From a virus: DNA of 32,185 bases. Under the pieces are notes generated by a model. The model ran no database searches. It was not told the DNA's origin and saw only the letters and a list, made by a program, of their open reading frames with translations. The stretch lies in the IMG/VR virus record IMGVR_UViG_3300005935_000073, positions 1 to 32,185 of that record, one strand, 5' to 3'. The position numbers were made by a program, and so were the translations under genes. How positions within the stretch are numbered: the first letter of the stretch is position 1; every line of letters begins with the position of its first letter. Below are positions 23,720-30,622 of the stretch, one piece after another.

Positions 23720-23959
23720 TTATGGTTTGATTTCCTCTTGTTTGAATATGCTTGGATTATGCTGATTCGGAATCATGCAGAAGTCATGAGATTGAGTCTC
23801 AGGACGATATGTTACTTGTACTGGTGTGTAATTTGCTTTGGATGTTGTGGTAACCTCGCTTATTGGTGGATTTGCCCAACATTCCCCCCACCATTTCTGA
23901 CTATATGGTTGCTCTTCTGACGAACTCTTCCAATATGGACAATCCTTGCATGTTATCAT
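23720..23959 (-). CDS. Small Cys-containing hypothetical protein
   Basis: I start this at the ATG overlapping the preceding stop (ATGA), giving 79 residues: MITCKDCPYWKSSSEEQPYS and then GECWANPPISEV, ending FKQEEIKP. Cys residues at 4, 7, 26 and 60 may bind a metal (CxxC near the N-terminus, C in GECW, C in HDFCMIPN). It lies between the NTF2-like gene and the small gene before the minor head protein. The CKDCPYWK start is common in tiny Cys-rich phage and host proteins; function unknown. Confidence 0.62.
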   Translation of the reverse strand: MITCKDCPYWKSSSEEQPYSQKWWGECWANPPISEVTTTSKANYTPVQVTYRPETQSHDFCMIPNQHNPSIFKQEEIKP

Positions 23960-24522
23960 TTTACATTCCAGTTCATTTGCATGACAGAGACAGGATTCAC
24001 TCCCCAAGTCCCTTCAAGTGATGGATTATATGCACCAGTTTCACATAGCATATTAATATTCATGAGGCAGGGAGCAACTGTTCCATCACCTTGTTTGATT
24101 TTCGCCTTGACGGGGAACTGCATCATTGCTTCACCAATCCTGACAGGTTCTCCAATCTCCCATGACATTGGTTTCAGGAAACCGAGATGTGAATTGATCC
24201 AGCCATCAGCATTGAATAATGGATGACCGTCTAAAAGCCATGATTTATTTGTGAGTGATGCCATGAGATTGTGATCTGATTTCTTCCATGCATTAAAGAA
24301 TTCACCCAGCTTTGCTTTGGCATTGTTGATGTGGAGTTGATCGGAATTAGATGCATCAACTTTCTTTGTTGCATCTGCAAGGTTGTCAATTGCTTCTTTG
24401 CCTTTGTCTTTGGAATTATCCGGGAAGGTGAGTTTGTTAGTCTTAATCTTGCCAGTCAGCTTCTTCACCTGTGCTGATGTCAGTGTTGTTCTTCTTCCTG
24501 CTGGAGTTTTTGGTTTTCCCAT
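23956..24522 (-). CDS. Hypothetical protein, possible NTF2-like fold
   Basis: Two adjacent ATG codons occur; the second, at 24522, sits 6 nt from AAAGGAG and is preferred (188 residues). The N-terminal 70 residues are Lys-rich (RRTTLTSAQVKKLTGKIKTN), while residues about 72-180 read AKAKLGEFFNAWKKSDHNLM, WEIGEPVRIGEAMMQFPVKA, resembling an NTF2/SnoaL-like cone fold in which a first helix A-x-x-FFxAWKxxD is followed by beta strands. If correct, it is a small non-enzymatic or structural protein. It is the first gene after a promoter inside the portal operon, so it may be expressed separately from the terminase block. The NTF2 suggestion is weak. Confidence 0.6.
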   Translation of the reverse strand: MGKPKTPAGRRTTLTSAQVKKLTGKIKTNKLTFPDNSKDKGKEAIDNLADATKKVDASNSDQLHINNAKAKLGEFFNAWKKSDHNLMASLTNKSWLLDGHPLFNADGWINSHLGFLKPMSWEIGEPVRIGEAMMQFPVKAKIKQGDGTVAPCLMNINMLCETGAYNPSLEGTWGVNPVSVMQMNWNVK

Positions 24523-24550
24523 CATGGTCTCCTTTCAGTGTTGTGTATGT

Positions 24551-24579
24551 ATTATATATTATGATTCATATCAAGTCAA
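24551..24579 (-). promoter_or_regulatory. Sigma70-type internal promoter
   Basis: TTGACT (complement of 24574-24579) and TATAAT (complement of 24551-24556) are spaced by exactly 17 bp. The predicted transcript would start near 24544, giving a leader of about 20 nt with AAAGGAG before the start of the NTF2-like gene. It would drive the small genes, minor head protein and possibly the glyco-cassette independently of the terminase promoter. Confidence 0.75.
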
Positions 24580-24590
24580 GTCTTTTTTTA

Positions 24591-24667
24591 AGTGCCTTGC
24601 TAATATGGCGAAATGGACAGCTTCGGCGGACTATCCATATGAGGTCGCCTGAAAGGAACAAGGCACT
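24591..24667 (-). other. Structured 77-nt element, nested hairpin
   Basis: The ends pair over 9 bp (AGTGCCTTG, 24591-24599, with 24659-24667). Read as minus-strand RNA, GGCGA pairs with TCGCC inside it, and GGATAG with CTGTCC (one G-U pair) inside that, forming three nested stems around a 10-nt loop. The G-U pair is an A-C mismatch on the other strand, favouring the minus transcript. No T tract follows on either strand, so it is not an intrinsic terminator, and no tRNA T-loop (GTTCGAATC-like) is present. It lies in the 3' end of the CysRS-like small gene and just before the promoter. Confidence 0.65.
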
Positions 24668-24861
24668 CAGGTATTATTTATATGTTGCCAAAAACTATGT
24701 TTATATTTCCATGAGACAGAACCATCCCTGTGATATTGAACCGTAACATTATCTTTCTTTAATATGTCTCTAAGTTCATCAGATTTCTCATATTTTTTCT
24801 CAGCCCTGAACTTTATTATCATTCTGACTGCTCGATTGACAATTTCTTGGTTATTCAGCAT
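24667..24861 (-). CDS. Small protein resembling the cysteinyl-tRNA synthetase C-terminus
   Basis: The start chosen (ATG at 24861) overlaps the end of the portal gene by 11 nt. The 64 residues include FRAEKKYEKSDELRDILKKD followed by NVTVQYHRDGSVSWKYK. This closely follows the consensus at the end of bacterial CysRS: R-x-x-K-(D/K)-F/Y-x-x-(A/S)-D-E-x-R-D-x-L, a short linker, then a strand with D-x-x-x-G-x-x-W. The catalytic and anticodon-binding parts of the enzyme are absent, so it cannot aminoacylate. It might bind tRNA-Cys or be a remodelled structural helix pair. The resemblance is by eye. Confidence 0.65.
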   Translation of the reverse strand: MLNNQEIVNRAVRMIIKFRAEKKYEKSDELRDILKKDNVTVQYHRDGSVSWKYKHSFWQHINNT

Positions 24862-26320
24862 CAAAACTTCCGGCTTCAAATCCTTCAGTAGTTTCTTTGC
24901 TCTGTTTGTCTTTTTCCATCTCCAGCTTTTCCTCTGCAATATCAGTCACATATGGATTATTTTTGAGAGCAGTATCTTCTGACATGATAGGTTCTCCTGC
25001 CAATGCTTCAGACAGTGTTGTGATGGTTTCAGCGATATCCTGTGGAGTCGGGTCTTGGAATTGTGGAGTAGCAACCACAGCCTGAAGACTTTCTTCACTT
25101 GCAACTGATGTGAATTGAAGCATCTTTTTCACCAGATTTAATCTTCTTGTGAATCCTTCTCCAAACACTTCTTGATGATTGAATGATTTCAGTCTTGCAT
25201 CGAAAAACAGCATTTTGAGTAGAATACCACTTATGGATGTCAGTCCTTTCACTGAATTGAAACTGATATCAGGTGTGTGTGTATTTGAGAATATCAAGTC
25301 TTTGAGATTATCGAGTTCCAACTTCAGTGATACCGGCTCATGATCCCATGTCAGATATGATGCATCACCATATTCAAGTTTCTTCTGATCCGGAGAAGGA
25401 ACACCAGCAAATTGCAACATCTTCCCTGTCTGGGTTTTATCAGGCGGCTCAATCAATTTCCCCATTATTTTAATCATAGGAGCGGCATAATAGTCATTTT
25501 CATCTGCATGATTTGATATCAGGTCTTCATATCTCTCAATCAGTGACTGAACATCCTTCCATTCTGCCTGTTCCTGCTCATAATATATAACTGGAATCTT
25601 GCCATACTGATTCGGCTTTGTTTCCAACAGTTTGAATGCATCTCCTTCTTTGAAATAGAACACAAAATTCTCAGCAGTATAAACATCCACTCTTGAAACT
25701 GTTGCAATAGCGTTCTTCTCTGTATCAAACTGTTCCATGTCATATGTAACTGTGAAAGCATCCATGTTTCCATATTGGTCAAAGTGTGGATAGATATGAT
25801 ATCCCAGCTTATTAGACAGGAGCATAACTCCAATCTGCGAGCCGATATATTCAGGGTCAGTGTCAGGGACAGGACTCTCTTCATCGAAAGTCTCATTCTT
25901 AGCATACCACAATTCAGCAGTTCTGGTTTCAATCATGGTTGTTCTTGTAAGTTTCCTATCAAAATACTGAATCTTATTAGCATCAAATACTCCTTCAATC
26001 TGTTTGAATGCTTCTTCAGTGTTTTCTTCCGAATCAAGAACATACTTGACTGGTTTCCCGACAAGAAATGCAACAGCAAGACTTGTGATAACCTTCTGGA
26101 ATGTAGCAACTAATCTGGCAACAGGAACATCCTTTACTTTGTCATCCTTTCCCACCTTTTTGTCAGGTCTCAAGAGAATCTTATGATCTCCATCATATTG
26201 CTTCTGATTAGTCTCAGCATCCTTGAGATATTCATCATCTTTTGTGAGTTCCTTGATGATTGCCGCAACATCAGTCAATGCAAGAATCTGATCGATTATT
26301 TTTTCCTGTTTCTCAGCCAT
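24851..26320 (-). CDS. Portal protein, SPP1 gp6-like
   Basis: This 489-residue protein fits the SPP1 gp6-type portal family: an N-terminal Q-K-x-YDGDHKILLRPDKK, then VPVARLVATFQKVITSLAVA and FLVGKPVKYVLD, the stem/crown helices, and QYGKIPVIYYEQEQAEWKDV, SLIERYEDLISNHADENDYY in the clip-wing region. GLTSISGILLKMLFFDARLK follows. It forms the dodecameric ring at the portal vertex through which DNA is packaged. A GGAG-containing site precedes the ATG. It follows TerL by about 15 bp and is the third gene of the packaging block. Length is typical of the family (about 450-510). Confidence 0.92.
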   Translation of the reverse strand: MAEKQEKIIDQILALTDVAAIIKELTKDDEYLKDAETNQKQYDGDHKILLRPDKKVGKDDKVKDVPVARLVATFQKVITSLAVAFLVGKPVKYVLDSEENTEEAFKQIEGVFDANKIQYFDRKLTRTTMIETRTAELWYAKNETFDEESPVPDTDPEYIGSQIGVMLLSNKLGYHIYPHFDQYGNMDAFTVTYDMEQFDTEKNAIATVSRVDVYTAENFVFYFKEGDAFKLLETKPNQYGKIPVIYYEQEQAEWKDVQSLIERYEDLISNHADENDYYAAPMIKIMGKLIEPPDKTQTGKMLQFAGVPSPDQKKLEYGDASYLTWDHEPVSLKLELDNLKDLIFSNTHTPDISFNSVKGLTSISGILLKMLFFDARLKSFNHQEVFGEGFTRRLNLVKKMLQFTSVASEESLQAVVATPQFQDPTPQDIAETITTLSEALAGEPIMSEDTALKNNPYVTDIAEEKLEMEKDKQSKETTEGFEAGSFDAE

Positions 26321-26335
26321 GATTTACTCCTTTGT

Positions 26336-27646
26336 TTACACGAATATTCCATAATCTGCTGGATTAATATGTTCGTTTTCTATCTCTAATATCTGCTCAC
26401 TCCAGGCATACCTCAATGCATCGATCCAATGGTTAAACTTGTCAATCGGGATATTCAATACATCTCCATCTTTATTTTTTGTCCATTGATATAATTGAAA
26501 CTCATTTATTACATCCTGAAGTTCATAATGAATAATAATCTTGTATTGTTTCAGCCAGTTAATACCATAATTTACTGAACCAGCCCCTTTTATTGATGGA
26601 TAGATATTAATGCCATAATTAAGTCTTAAATCTTCTATATCTTTTGAGGAAGCACAATCTCCAATAATCTTTTCCTCACTACTCATTCCTTTAGCAGTCA
26701 ATGGCAATGTTTCTCTGATGTTCTCTGCAATGACAGTGTTTACCATACCAAGTCCACCAAATGCATGAGTAATATATATTATATTGTCACGTTTTGCAGA
26801 CCTTATCCCAGCAGTAGGGTCATTTGAAAATCCAAAGTCAAGTCCATTCTTATAATTATCGAATTGACCAAGTATATCACTTAAATCCTCTTTAATCCAG
26901 TTTGTAAATACAAGTTCACCAAGCACACCCCAGTTACCAAGCACATAAACTTCGTATGAATATCTATCTTCTTCATTCTCTTTTAATGCTTCAAGTCTAT
27001 TTACGTCCTGTTGTGTTAAATAATTATTATCTTTATATGTCGTTTTTAATATTAATTTCTTATCATCTTTGTAAAGTTTATCATCATCATCAAAACACCC
27101 TTTGAAAAATTCTTTGTATATCCAACTTGTTTTAAACATGGGATTAAAGCTAAATATTTCTCTTTTTATTTTCCCTTTTCCGTCATCACCTCTCGTTCGT
27201 CTTCCAAGCTCGATATAATCTTCACGCTTGCACTCAGTTGCTTCTTCATACCATAAATCAGTCACATTTCCAACATCAGCAGTGATTGATTTTATTTTCT
27301 GGACATCATCAAGCCCCTTAAACATTGCCTGATAGCCATTTAGTTTGCATGTGATCTTAAAATCTGTTTCATTTATCTTAAAATGTTTTATTAATCCCCA
27401 TTTTATAATACATTTTTTTACTTCTTTAAATACCGAGTCTCGAATTGATACTCCAACATTACGTAATACAAGATAGTTTCTTCCCCCTTGTATTAAATCC
27501 CATACAAGTCTTTGAGCAAGAAAATATGACTTACCTGAACTTGATCCACCAAAAAATATCTGTATTGGTGTTTCATTAAATAAAAATTCATCATATACTG
27601 GATTGATTTCTCCTTTTCTATTGAATTCAAATCTATATGTTGTCAT
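26336..27646 (-). CDS. terL: Terminase large subunit
   Basis: The 436-residue protein has the packaging ATPase and nuclease domains. Walker A is GGSSSGKS at 33-40, followed by YFLAQRLVWDLIQGGRNYLV and LRNVGVSIRDS; Walker B is VTDLWYEEAT at 128-137, with the catalytic Glu pair. GLDFGFSNDPTAG near 268-280 is the first acidic motif of the RNase H-like nuclease. Later acidic sites are in IIGDCASSKDIEDL and NHWIDALRYAW. The enzyme pumps and cuts phage DNA. It overlaps TerS by 4 nt. Its nuclease fold is of the usual terminase 3/6 type; its relatives use headful packaging in many cases, but that cannot be read from the gene. Confidence 0.95.
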   Translation of the reverse strand: MTTYRFEFNRKGEINPVYDEFLFNETPIQIFFGGSSSGKSYFLAQRLVWDLIQGGRNYLVLRNVGVSIRDSVFKEVKKCIIKWGLIKHFKINETDFKITCKLNGYQAMFKGLDDVQKIKSITADVGNVTDLWYEEATECKREDYIELGRRTRGDDGKGKIKREIFSFNPMFKTSWIYKEFFKGCFDDDDKLYKDDKKLILKTTYKDNNYLTQQDVNRLEALKENEEDRYSYEVYVLGNWGVLGELVFTNWIKEDLSDILGQFDNYKNGLDFGFSNDPTAGIRSAKRDNIIYITHAFGGLGMVNTVIAENIRETLPLTAKGMSSEEKIIGDCASSKDIEDLRLNYGINIYPSIKGAGSVNYGINWLKQYKIIIHYELQDVINEFQLYQWTKNKDGDVLNIPIDKFNHWIDALRYAWSEQILEIENEHINPADYGIFV

Positions 27647-28161
27647 TCTTCTTTTTTCTCATCAGGATAACCTATCTTAATAATAACTTCTTGTGGAGTG
27701 TATTCTTCATAAAGTTTTTTCATCTTACCAAGTTCAGCTAATGCTTTTGATTTTCCTTCAACTTTTATTTCATCAATAGTGTCATATTCTTCACCATCTT
27801 TTTTCCTGATCGTTTTTGTTGAACTGATCGCATAGGCAATATCTCTCGGTAATTCCGATATTGGAATTAGGTTTGAGTTTTCATCATACAAATCTTTCAT
27901 GTTAAAATCTGATATTGTTTTGTTTTTATTCATCACATCAAAAACATCTTGCATAAATAGTTCTTCAAATTTAGCTCTGCGTTTTTCTATGTATTTTATT
28001 ATTTCAGGTTTACTCAGGTTTTCTTGACCAATAGAATAAGCAGTTTTTTTTGAATACCCGGCACGTTTTGCGGCATCGGTTGCATTACCCATTGAAGAGG
28101 TTAAATAGAGATCACAGAATCGTTTCATTTTCGGAGTCATGTTTTTTTTCTTCTTTGCCAT
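27643..28161 (-). CDS. terS: Terminase small subunit
   Basis: The 172-residue protein starts MAKKKKNMTPKMKRFCDLYL, followed by MGNATDAAKRAGYSKKTAYS, a helix-turn-helix typical of the terminase small subunit. The central part is a helical oligomerisation region with FEELFMQDVFDVM, and a C-terminal beta/helical segment (EYTPQEVIIKIGYP). The ring binds the packaging site and stimulates TerL. AGAGGAG precedes the start. Its 5' neighbour is the iteron-like TGTAACA region, which could contain the recognition site, although a promoter role for those repeats is equally possible. Confidence 0.9.
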   Translation of the reverse strand: MAKKKKNMTPKMKRFCDLYLTSSMGNATDAAKRAGYSKKTAYSIGQENLSKPEIIKYIEKRRAKFEELFMQDVFDVMNKNKTISDFNMKDLYDENSNLIPISELPRDIAYAISSTKTIRKKDGEEYDTIDEIKVEGKSKALAELGKMKKLYEEYTPQEVIIKIGYPDEKKEE

Positions 28162-28181
28162 TTGCTCCTCTAATTATTTAT

Positions 28182-28210
28182 GGAGTCCCAGTGTCAGCAT
28201 CTGAGACTCC
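28182..28210 (-). promoter_or_regulatory. Stem-loop in the terminase leader
   Basis: Read as minus-strand RNA, GGAGTCTCAG (complement of 28201-28210) pairs with CTGGGACTCC (complement of 28182-28191) over 10 bp including one G-U pair, with a 9-nt loop. It sits about 20 nt upstream of the TerS start codon. No T tract follows. The G-U would be a C-A mismatch on the other strand, so an RNA role in the leader is favoured, such as mRNA protection or control of initiation. Confidence 0.58.
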
Positions 28211-28263
28211 AGAAGAACTGAATGAAGAAAATATGAAACAAGGAGATTTGCTCCATACATAAA

Positions 28264-28292
28264 ATAATAACATAATATTCTGTAAAATACAA
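28264..28292 (-). promoter_or_regulatory. Candidate promoter for terminase operon
   Basis: TTGTAT (complement of 28287-28292) and TATTAT (complement of 28264-28269) lie 17 bp apart. Predicted transcription would start near 28257, giving a leader of about 95 nt that includes the hairpin. A TGTAACA copy sits 11 bp upstream of the -35 element, so the repeats could be operators or activator sites. The -35 match is imperfect. Confidence 0.5.
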
Positions 28293-28302
28293 GTATTTTT
28301 AG

Positions 28303-28830
28303 TGTAACAAGTTTAATACTATGTTTATTATAAAGTTATAGTCATTCTGTTACAAGATGTTACAGAATGTTACACTTTTTTTCTTCTATAAGTATGTTAA
28401 TATAATAAAAGTTACAAGAATTATTTTTAAATGTGTAACAATGTAACAGAAAAAACAACACATATATATACATGAGGAATGATAGAAATAAATATACAGA
28501 GTTACTCACATAGGAGTGTATAAATACACAGATTCTGTTACATATATATATATTATTCTTAGTAAATATATATATATAATAGAGATAAGTACCTATTTTA
28601 TTTGTAACATTCTGTAACATTCTGTAACAGACCTCTGTAAGTTATTGTTTTTATTAAACTGATTTGTAACAAGTTGTAACATTTAGAGCAGTATATCGGT
28701 GATTTTGGCTATTTTTGCCTTGTTTTTTTTATTTTCATTGAGTAGTTTTGTAACAATATTTTTTATATTTTCATCAATATTATTACTTTTTATTACATGA
28801 AAAATGCATTTTGGTTCTAAGAATGTTACA
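28303..28830. repeat. Iteron-like TGTAACA/TGTTACA array
   Basis: Fourteen exact copies of TGTAACA or its complement TGTTACA occur at 28303, 28348, 28358, 28368, 28434, 28442, 28536, 28603, 28613, 28623, 28665, 28675, 28749 and 28824. Several are spaced exactly 10 bp (28348/58/68; 28603/13/23; 28665/75), one DNA turn, and the triplets face opposite ways on either side of an AT-rich centre with alternating AT runs. The last two copies lie in the following gene. The stretch 28211-28682 has no convincing gene. The array may be a replication origin, packaging site or operator cluster. Confidence 0.8.
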
Positions 28831-29129
28831 GAAATGACCCGATCAAGTGGTGTCTTTTGCTTACAAATAAAGTTATCTCTAAACCCTTTTGGTCGTGAAT
28901 AGTACTCACATTCCTGACAAACCTCGAAGAAATTCTGCTGTTTTAAAGTATCAAGATATTTAATATCCTGCATAATAAGACAGTGCCCAGAATCCTCAAT
29001 TACCGGCTCGAAACATTCACAAGACAATGTGAGTATCTGATTCCCAATGAAATTATAATCCTTTTTCCTACAAAAATTTATAGCCTCACCATGAACTCTG
29101 AATCGACAATTCTTACAGATTCTTTTCAT
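28683..29129 (-). CDS. Cys-rich protein with two repeated zinc-like modules
   Basis: The 148 residues contain two similar modules: Cys5/Cys8/Cys20/Cys37 and Cys71/Cys74/Cys89/Cys108. Each has CxxC followed by about 11-14 residues, then C-x-x-K, then a Cys with a following acidic or aromatic residue (CECFEP; PKCIFH). The similarity suggests an internal duplication. The C-terminus (NIVTKLLNENKKNKAKIAKI) is Lys-rich. It starts with ATG preceded by GAAGGAG and overlapped by the previous gene (ATGA). It contains two of the TGTAACA repeats. A DNA-binding or regulatory role is possible, given its position next to the repeat array, but unproven. Confidence 0.66.
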   Translation of the reverse strand: MKRICKNCRFRVHGEAINFCRKKDYNFIGNQILTLSCECFEPVIEDSGHCLIMQDIKYLDTLKQQNFFEVCQECEYYSRPKGFRDNFICKQKTPLDRVISVTFLEPKCIFHVIKSNNIDENIKNIVTKLLNENKKNKAKIAKITDILL

Positions 29130-29431
29130 TTTCTTGACTCCTTCCCAAAGAACTCCAGCATACTGTCAGATTCTGTGAATTTACCCAATATACGGCTTTT
29201 AAGGACATTATACTGTGTTTGCATATCAACAGCCAACTGCATGAGTTTCATTGCCCTGACAGGAAGCAGAGTGTCTCCTGCGAAGTGTTTGAAGCATATC
29301 GGTTCTGTGATCGGGCTGCCATTAAACTCCTGCTTAAATAATGGATTCCCACAACAGGCAGCACAAAACCACTGACATTGCTCACAAATTGCATAGTAAT
29401 CAATGCCTGATGGACTACATTTCTTTTTCAT
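29126..29431 (-). CDS. Small Cys-rich zinc-binding-like protein
   Basis: I start this at the ATG in GAGAAAAATG (29431), 101 residues, because GGGAG lies about 5 nt upstream. Cys5, 16, 19, 23, 26, 27 and 46 (YAICEQCQWFCAACCGNP; PICFKHFAGD) suggest one or two zinc sites. The C-terminal half is a helix-rich region without recognisable domain (VRAMKLMQLAVDMQTQYNVL). The first 17 nt of this gene overlap the 51-residue gene upstream. The dense Cys pattern is like other small phage accessory proteins of the early region. Function unknown. Confidence 0.65.
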   Translation of the reverse strand: MKKKCSPSGIDYYAICEQCQWFCAACCGNPLFKQEFNGSPITEPICFKHFAGDTLLPVRAMKLMQLAVDMQTQYNVLKSRILGKFTESDSMLEFFGKESRK

Positions 29432-29570
29432 TTTTCTCCCATTCTTCCAACAGTTTATTAACTTCATCCATCTGTTCTTTAGCTTCTTTGGCTGACGTTA
29501 GAGCCTTGTTTATTACTTTAATAAATCTCCCATATATTTCAGTGAGAGTTGGATTAGGATTTTTTACCAT
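29415..29570 (-). CDS. Small helical protein, 51 residues
   Basis: A short frame MVKNPNPTLTEIYGRFIKVI continues with SAKEAKEQMDEVNKLLEEWE and ends KNEKEM. It is highly helical, acidic and coiled-coil-like, and starts with GGGAAG a few bases upstream. Both ends overlap neighbours (the 52-residue gene upstream by 17 nt; the Cys-rich gene downstream by 17 nt), as is usual in this operon. Coding composition and arrangement make it likely real. No family is recognised. Confidence 0.6.
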   Translation of the reverse strand: MVKNPNPTLTEIYGRFIKVINKALTSAKEAKEQMDEVNKLLEEWEKNEKEM

Positions 29571-29712
29571 TAGTCTTCCCAGCATTCTTGACTTTTTCTT
29601 CCAGAACAGCGACTTTTTTCTGCAGTTCAGCTATTTTAGATGCATCTGTTTTTTCAATAACTGTTATATGCTCATGCTTTCTTTCGAGTTGAATACCATC
29701 ATTTTCATCCAT
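29554..29712 (-). CDS. Small coiled-coil protein, 52 residues
   Basis: The frame starts MDENDGIQLERKHEHITVIE, then TDASKIAELQKKVAVLEEKV and ends KNAGKTNGKKS. Residues about 24-42 form a leucine/valine heptad coiled coil. GATTGGAGAAACAA precedes the ATG (GGAG, 7 nt spacing); that leader is part of a 21-bp direct repeat shared with the next gene upstream. It overlaps the following gene by 17 nt. No family known. It may dimerise or pair with the 51-residue neighbour. Confidence 0.58.
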   Translation of the reverse strand: MDENDGIQLERKHEHITVIEKTDASKIAELQKKVAVLEEKVKNAGKTNGKKS

Positions 29713-29715
29713 TTG

Positions 29716-29736
29716 TTTCTCCAATCTTTTTTTAAA
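29716..29736. repeat. 21-bp direct repeat, copy 1
   Basis: On the minus strand, TTTAAAAAAAGATTGGAGAAA occurs here (21 bp) and again, base for base, at 29952-29972. Copy 1 carries the ribosome site of the 52-residue gene; copy 2 lies just upstream of the site for the 68-residue gene. They may be remnants of a duplicated leader or cassette boundary. Confidence 0.7.
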
Positions 29737-29943
29737 TTATTTGCGCTCTAATTCTTTAATTCTTACTCTTACATCAGCCAACAGTTCAATGAGTTTTCTT
29801 ATCGCAATTTGTTCAGCAGTAAATTTTGTAAGTTTAACTATCTTTGGTTGTGAATCTTGAAGTCTTCGAGCATCATCTATTGCCAACCCAATAAACTGCT
29901 GTTCTATTTTTTTCATTTCCATAAGTTCATGATAATCTGACAT
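29737..29943 (-). CDS. Small helical protein, 68 residues
   Basis: The product reads MSDYHELMEMKKIEQQFIGL, then AIDDARRLQDSQPKIVKLTK, ending with ADVRVRIKELERK. It is mainly alpha-helical with regular hydrophobic residues, likely a small helical bundle or coiled coil. A GGGAG lies just upstream of the ATG. It is followed by the 21-bp repeat and then the 52-residue gene. No family recognised. As a small early-region protein, it could be an anti-host or regulatory factor, but nothing in it decides this. Confidence 0.62.
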   Translation of the reverse strand: MSDYHELMEMKKIEQQFIGLAIDDARRLQDSQPKIVKLTKFTAEQIAIRKLIELLADVRVRIKELERK

Positions 29944-29951
29944 CTCCCTAT

Positions 29952-29972
29952 TTTCTCCAATCTTTTTTTAAA
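29952..29972. repeat. 21-bp direct repeat, copy 2
   Basis: This is the second exact copy of the 21-bp sequence described at 29716-29736, about 216 bp away in the same orientation. It lies in the non-coding gap between the 68-residue gene and the zinc-ribbon gene; the rest of that 126-bp gap (29944-30069) has no gene I can see. Confidence 0.7.
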
Positions 29973-30069
29973 GCTGGAACTCAGCCCACCCATGAACCAA
30001 ATCCCAGCACAATACTAAGTAAAAATTTCACGAACACAACATGGGATTTTTAGTCCCATTCATGAGTTA

Positions 30070-30234
30070 TCACCCCCTTACAGTTAGTGGTCTATATTTC
30101 TCTGCACATTCATTGCAAACGATTTTATGAATTGGTGTATGTGGATTATATTTATTAGATTGTAAATACTTATGTCGGATAAGTGTTCGTTCTTCAAGCT
30201 CCATTTCTTTGTGGCAATCATCACATAATTTCAT
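30070..30234 (-). CDS. Small zinc-ribbon protein, 54 residues
   Basis: I start this at the ATG with AGGAGC about 6-7 nt upstream (MKLCDDCHKEMELEERTLIR). Cys4/Cys7 and Cys40/Cys43 (IVCNECAEKYRP) form a classic four-Cys ribbon that would bind one zinc. The intervening part is basic (HKYLQSNKYNPHTPIHK). It overlaps the end of the lipoprotein gene, so it is translated with it. Similar tiny zinc proteins are common in phage early regions. Function unknown. Confidence 0.65.
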   Translation of the reverse strand: MKLCDDCHKEMELEERTLIRHKYLQSNKYNPHTPIHKIVCNECAEKYRPLTVRG

Positions 30235-30622
30235 TGGACTGCTCCTTATAAAAAACTCTGCCTTCATATAGCAAAGAATCAGATACTACTGTGAATTTCT
30301 TCCCTGTTTTGTAAAAATCATCACCTTGTTTCAGATATCCCACTTGCTCTTCTTCATCATATGTATATCTGTAAAGAGGAATATGACCCAGAAAATCGGA
30401 ATCTTTATATAACAGATATCCAACCATTGCTGTCCCATCAGCAAAGAAGATCAAACCTACTTTCTTATCACCTGTAACATTTGGATCAATCCATGTCCCA
30501 GTGATAGATGGAATTATTAATTCACATGGCTCACCTTGAATTCCCTTTAAGCCTTCCGGTCCAATCGGTCCTTCACAAGCAAATATAAACAAAACAGATA
30601 AACAAAGCATAAACATTTTCAT
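30221..30622 (-). CDS. Lipoprotein with collagen-like Gly-X-Y segment
   Basis: With the ATG at 30622 (AAGGAG upstream) the product has 133 residues. MKMFMLCLSVLFIFAC is a lipoprotein signal with lipobox ending in Cys16, after which GPIGPEGLKGIQGEP gives five Gly-X-Y triplets. The rest (GTWIDPNVTGDKKVGLIFFA, DSDFLGHIPLYRYTYDEE) is a small beta domain. It should be anchored in the host envelope. Phage lipoproteins of this type often block superinfecting phages (T5 Llp, streptococcal Ltp), but no such family is matched here. It is embedded in the early gene string with overlaps at both ends. Confidence 0.78.
   Translation of the reverse strand: MKMFMLCLSVLFIFACEGPIGPEGLKGIQGEPCELIIPSITGTWIDPNVTGDKKVGLIFFADGTAMVGYLLYKDSDFLGHIPLYRYTYDEEEQVGYLKQGDDFYKTGKKFTVVSDSLLYEGRVFYKEQSNEIM

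Noticed and set aside
24591-24667. Possible tRNA from the 77-nt length and paired ends
   Set aside because: The end stem has 9 bp rather than 7, no T-loop or conserved D-loop bases are present, and the inner stems are nested rather than a cloverleaf.
28171-28258. Minus-strand 28-codon frame in the terminase leader
   Set aside because: No ribosome site, very short, and it spans the leader hairpin, which explains its sequence better.
28360-28620. Open frame of 86 codons across the TGTAACA region
   Set aside because: The translation is a low-complexity run of Tyr, Ile and Phe through AT tracts, lacks a ribosome site, and coincides with the repeat array.
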